Positions 5,063 to 7,414 of a stretch of 7,414 nucleotides of DNA are shown one piece after another. Position 1 is the stretch's first letter. Each line of letters starts with the position of its first letter. The DNA is from JBIOUF01 sp044866695 (lineage in GTDB: Bacteria; Actinomycetota; Actinomycetes; Propionibacteriales; Nocardioidaceae), in NCBI GenBank assembly GCA_044866695.1, contig JBIOUF010000173.1, positions 1 through 7,414 on the forward strand, in the 5' to 3' direction. The notes beneath the pieces were generated by a model that saw only the letters and a program-made list of their open reading frames with translations, had not been told where the DNA came from and did not search any database. A program made the position numbers and the translations under genes.

Positions 5063-5806
5063 ATGGCCGCACCCGCCCTGGTGGCCCTGGCCCACGGCAG
5101 CCGCGACCCGCGCTCGGCGAGAGCCGTACGCGCGCTCGTGGACGAGGTCCGCGCGTTCCGTCCCGACCTGCGGGTCGAGCCGGCGTTCCTGGACCTGTGC
5201 GAACCGTCCTTCGCCGTGGTCGTCGACCGCCTGGCTCGCTGCGGCGTCGAGGAGGTCGTCGTGGTGCCGCTGCTGCTCACCCAGGCCTATCACGCCAAGG
5301 TCGACGTACCTTCGGCCGTCGCCGCCGCGATGGCCGACCACGAAGGCCTGCGCATCCGGGCCAGCGGCGTGCTGGGACTGGAGACCACGCTGCTCGACGT
5401 CCTGGACCGGCGGATGCGGGTGGCGCTGCGGACGAGCCGGGTCCGCGAGCTCGACGCGCTGGTCCTGGCCGCGGCCGGATCCTCCGACCCGCTGGCCAAC
5501 CAGGCGGTCGCCCGGCTGGCCCGCCAGTGGGGGGCCCGCCACCGGCTGCCGACGTCGGCGGCGTACGCCTCCTCCTCACCGCCCGCCACGGGCGAGGCGG
5601 TGCGGGCGTTCCGTGCCCAGGGCCGGCGACACGTCGCCGTGGGGTCGCTGTTCCTGGCGCCCGGGCACCTTCCGGACCGAGCCGCCGAGCTGGCCCTGGA
5701 GGCCGGTGCGGTCGCCGTCGCCGACCCGCTGGGGGCAGACCCCGAGATCGCCCGGACGGTGCTCGCCCGCTACGCCGTCGGTGCCGTGGAGCTGGTCCCG
5801 GTCTGA
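5063..5806 (+). CDS. sirB: Sirohydrochlorin chelatase, two CbiX/SirB-type domains
   Basis: This protein probably inserts iron into sirohydrochlorin, the last step of siroheme synthesis, supplying the SirA cofactor. The 247 residues form two CbiX-like halves. The first has LAHGSRDP (His11) and LLLTQAYHAKVDVP (His77), the two metal-handling histidines of the family. The second half has AGSSDP (138-143) where HGSRDP would be, so its first histidine is lost, and it keeps His202 in LFLAPGHLPDR. The start is supported by GAGAGGAG (5047-5054), eight bases from the ATG. It follows cysH by 99 nt on the same strand; M. tuberculosis has the same order, nirA-cysH-che1. A cobalt-inserting CbiX role is possible, but the sulfite reductase context favours iron. 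Confidence 0.9.
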   Translation: MAAPALVALAHGSRDPRSARAVRALVDEVRAFRPDLRVEPAFLDLCEPSFAVVVDRLARCGVEEVVVVPLLLTQAYHAKVDVPSAVAAAMADHEGLRIRASGVLGLETTLLDVLDRRMRVALRTSRVRELDALVLAAAGSSDPLANQAVARLARQWGARHRLPTSAAYASSSPPATGEAVRAFRAQGRRHVAVGSLFLAPGHLPDRAAELALEAGAVAVADPLGADPEIARTVLARYAVGAVELVPV

Positions 5807-5811
5807 GCCTG

Positions 5812-5830
5812 CCGGCCGGGCGACCGCCGG
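5812..5830 (+). terminator. Weak stem-loop after the chelatase gene
   Basis: CCGGC (5812-5816) and GCCGG (5826-5830), extendable by one G-T pair, form a short stem five bases after the chelatase stop. There is no T-run. It could help end the sulfur operon before the separate promoter-like element upstream of lpd, but the stem is short and such stems arise easily at this GC content. Confidence 0.25.
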
Positions 5831-5841
5831 TCCCGTGCGGA

Positions 5842-5847
5842 TAGGCT
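5842..5847 (+). promoter_or_regulatory. lpd: Candidate -10 box upstream of lpd
   Basis: TAGGCT (5842-5847) is a good actinobacterial -10 match and sits seven bases before an ATG at 5855, the spacing of a leaderless transcript. lpd itself starts 149 bases further on with its own Shine-Dalgarno, so if this promoter is used, lpd would have either a long 5' leader or an upstream small ORF. No clear -35 box is seen. Confidence 0.4.
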
Positions 5848-5854
5848 CGGCCGC

Positions 5855-6003
5855 ATGAGCGAGCGGAGCGAGCCGGCAACTCTGCCTGGACTACCCCTGA
5901 CCACCGCACCGTGGCGCCGGCGACCACCAGCCCGACGCCCGAGGGCGTGCCCAGGCCGCCGTCAGCCGGCGAGCCACGGCGGAACCGGACAAGGGAGACC
6001 AGC

Positions 6004-6007
<4 letters not shown>
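5855..6007 (+). CDS. Possible 50-aa upstream ORF coupled to lpd
   Basis: From the ATG at 5855 a 50-codon frame (begins MSERSEPATLPG) runs to a TGA at 6005-6007 that overlaps the lpd start as GTGA. It is rich in Pro, Arg and Ala with no recognisable domain, which is what random GC-rich sequence gives. What argues for it is the -10-like TAGGCT seven bases upstream and the stop/start overlap. The opening bases gagcgagcggagcgagc resemble the repetitive 'gagcgagc' phrases seen elsewhere in the window. It may be a leader ORF controlling lpd or simply noncoding 5' leader; no function is proposed. Confidence 0.22.
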
Positions 6008-7401
<1,394 letters not shown>

Positions 7402-7414
7402 GTGGTCGACGGCC

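Noticed and set aside
4198..5844. 548-codon frame overlapping cysH and the chelatase
   Set aside because: It is an out-of-phase Arg/Gly/Pro-rich reading of two well-supported genes, with no independent motif.
5911..6003. Upstream GTG start for lpd adding 31 residues
   Set aside because: The extra segment is low in complexity and has no good Shine-Dalgarno, whereas GTG 6004 has AAGGGAG six bases upstream and gives the family's normal N terminus.

Overview
The window is a very GC-rich stretch of chromosome from an actinomycete. The protein sequences resemble those of Mycobacterium and Streptomyces relatives, and the REP-like phrases built on 'gaggagcgagc...gcgtctcgaaacc' suggest a Nocardioides-type member of the Propionibacteriales; this placement is an inference. 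The main content is a cysteine-responsive assimilatory sulfate reduction operon, flanked by two housekeeping genes, glyA and lpd.

Layout. Positions 1-518 hold no believable gene. They contain repeats: a 23-bp tandem array, two REP-like inverted elements and a 46-bp tandem array in the opposite orientation. All lie directly downstream of glyA, which runs on the minus strand (519-1973) and encodes the long actinobacterial type of serine hydroxymethyltransferase. From 1974 to 2108 is a divergent promoter region with a TCTCA-N5-TGAGA palindrome. On the plus strand follow a 29-codon, probably leaderless, cysteine attenuator peptide (2109-2198), a hairpin-rich 112-nt spacer, sirA/nirA sulfite reductase (2311-4026), a 65-residue four-cysteine zinc-ribbon protein (4023-4220), cysH APS reductase (4217-4963) and a two-domain CbiX/SirB-type sirohydrochlorin chelatase (5063-5806). 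sirA, the small gene and cysH are joined by ATGA overlaps. After a short gap with its own promoter-like element, lpd (6004-7401) encodes dihydrolipoyl dehydrogenase, the E3 of 2-oxoacid dehydrogenase complexes.

How the genes work together. CysH reduces adenylyl sulfate to sulfite, and SirA reduces sulfite to sulfide with siroheme and a 4Fe-4S cluster. The chelatase inserts iron to complete siroheme. The zinc-ribbon protein sits where Corynebacterium carries cysX and may assist electron transfer or cofactor assembly, but its role is unproven. The leader peptide has one cysteine, encoded by TGT, near its end, and probably ties expression to charged tRNA-Cys. Sulfate activation genes (cysD, cysN, cysC) are not in the window. 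The order sirA-cysH-chelatase matches the M. tuberculosis nirA-cysH-che1 cluster, with the small gene added.

The parts most worth a second look are the attenuator, where a leader segment is perfectly complementary to the sirA Shine-Dalgarno region; the small zinc-ribbon gene; and the repeat arrays, whose periods are 23 and 46 and whose units look like duplicated arms of one REP-like element.
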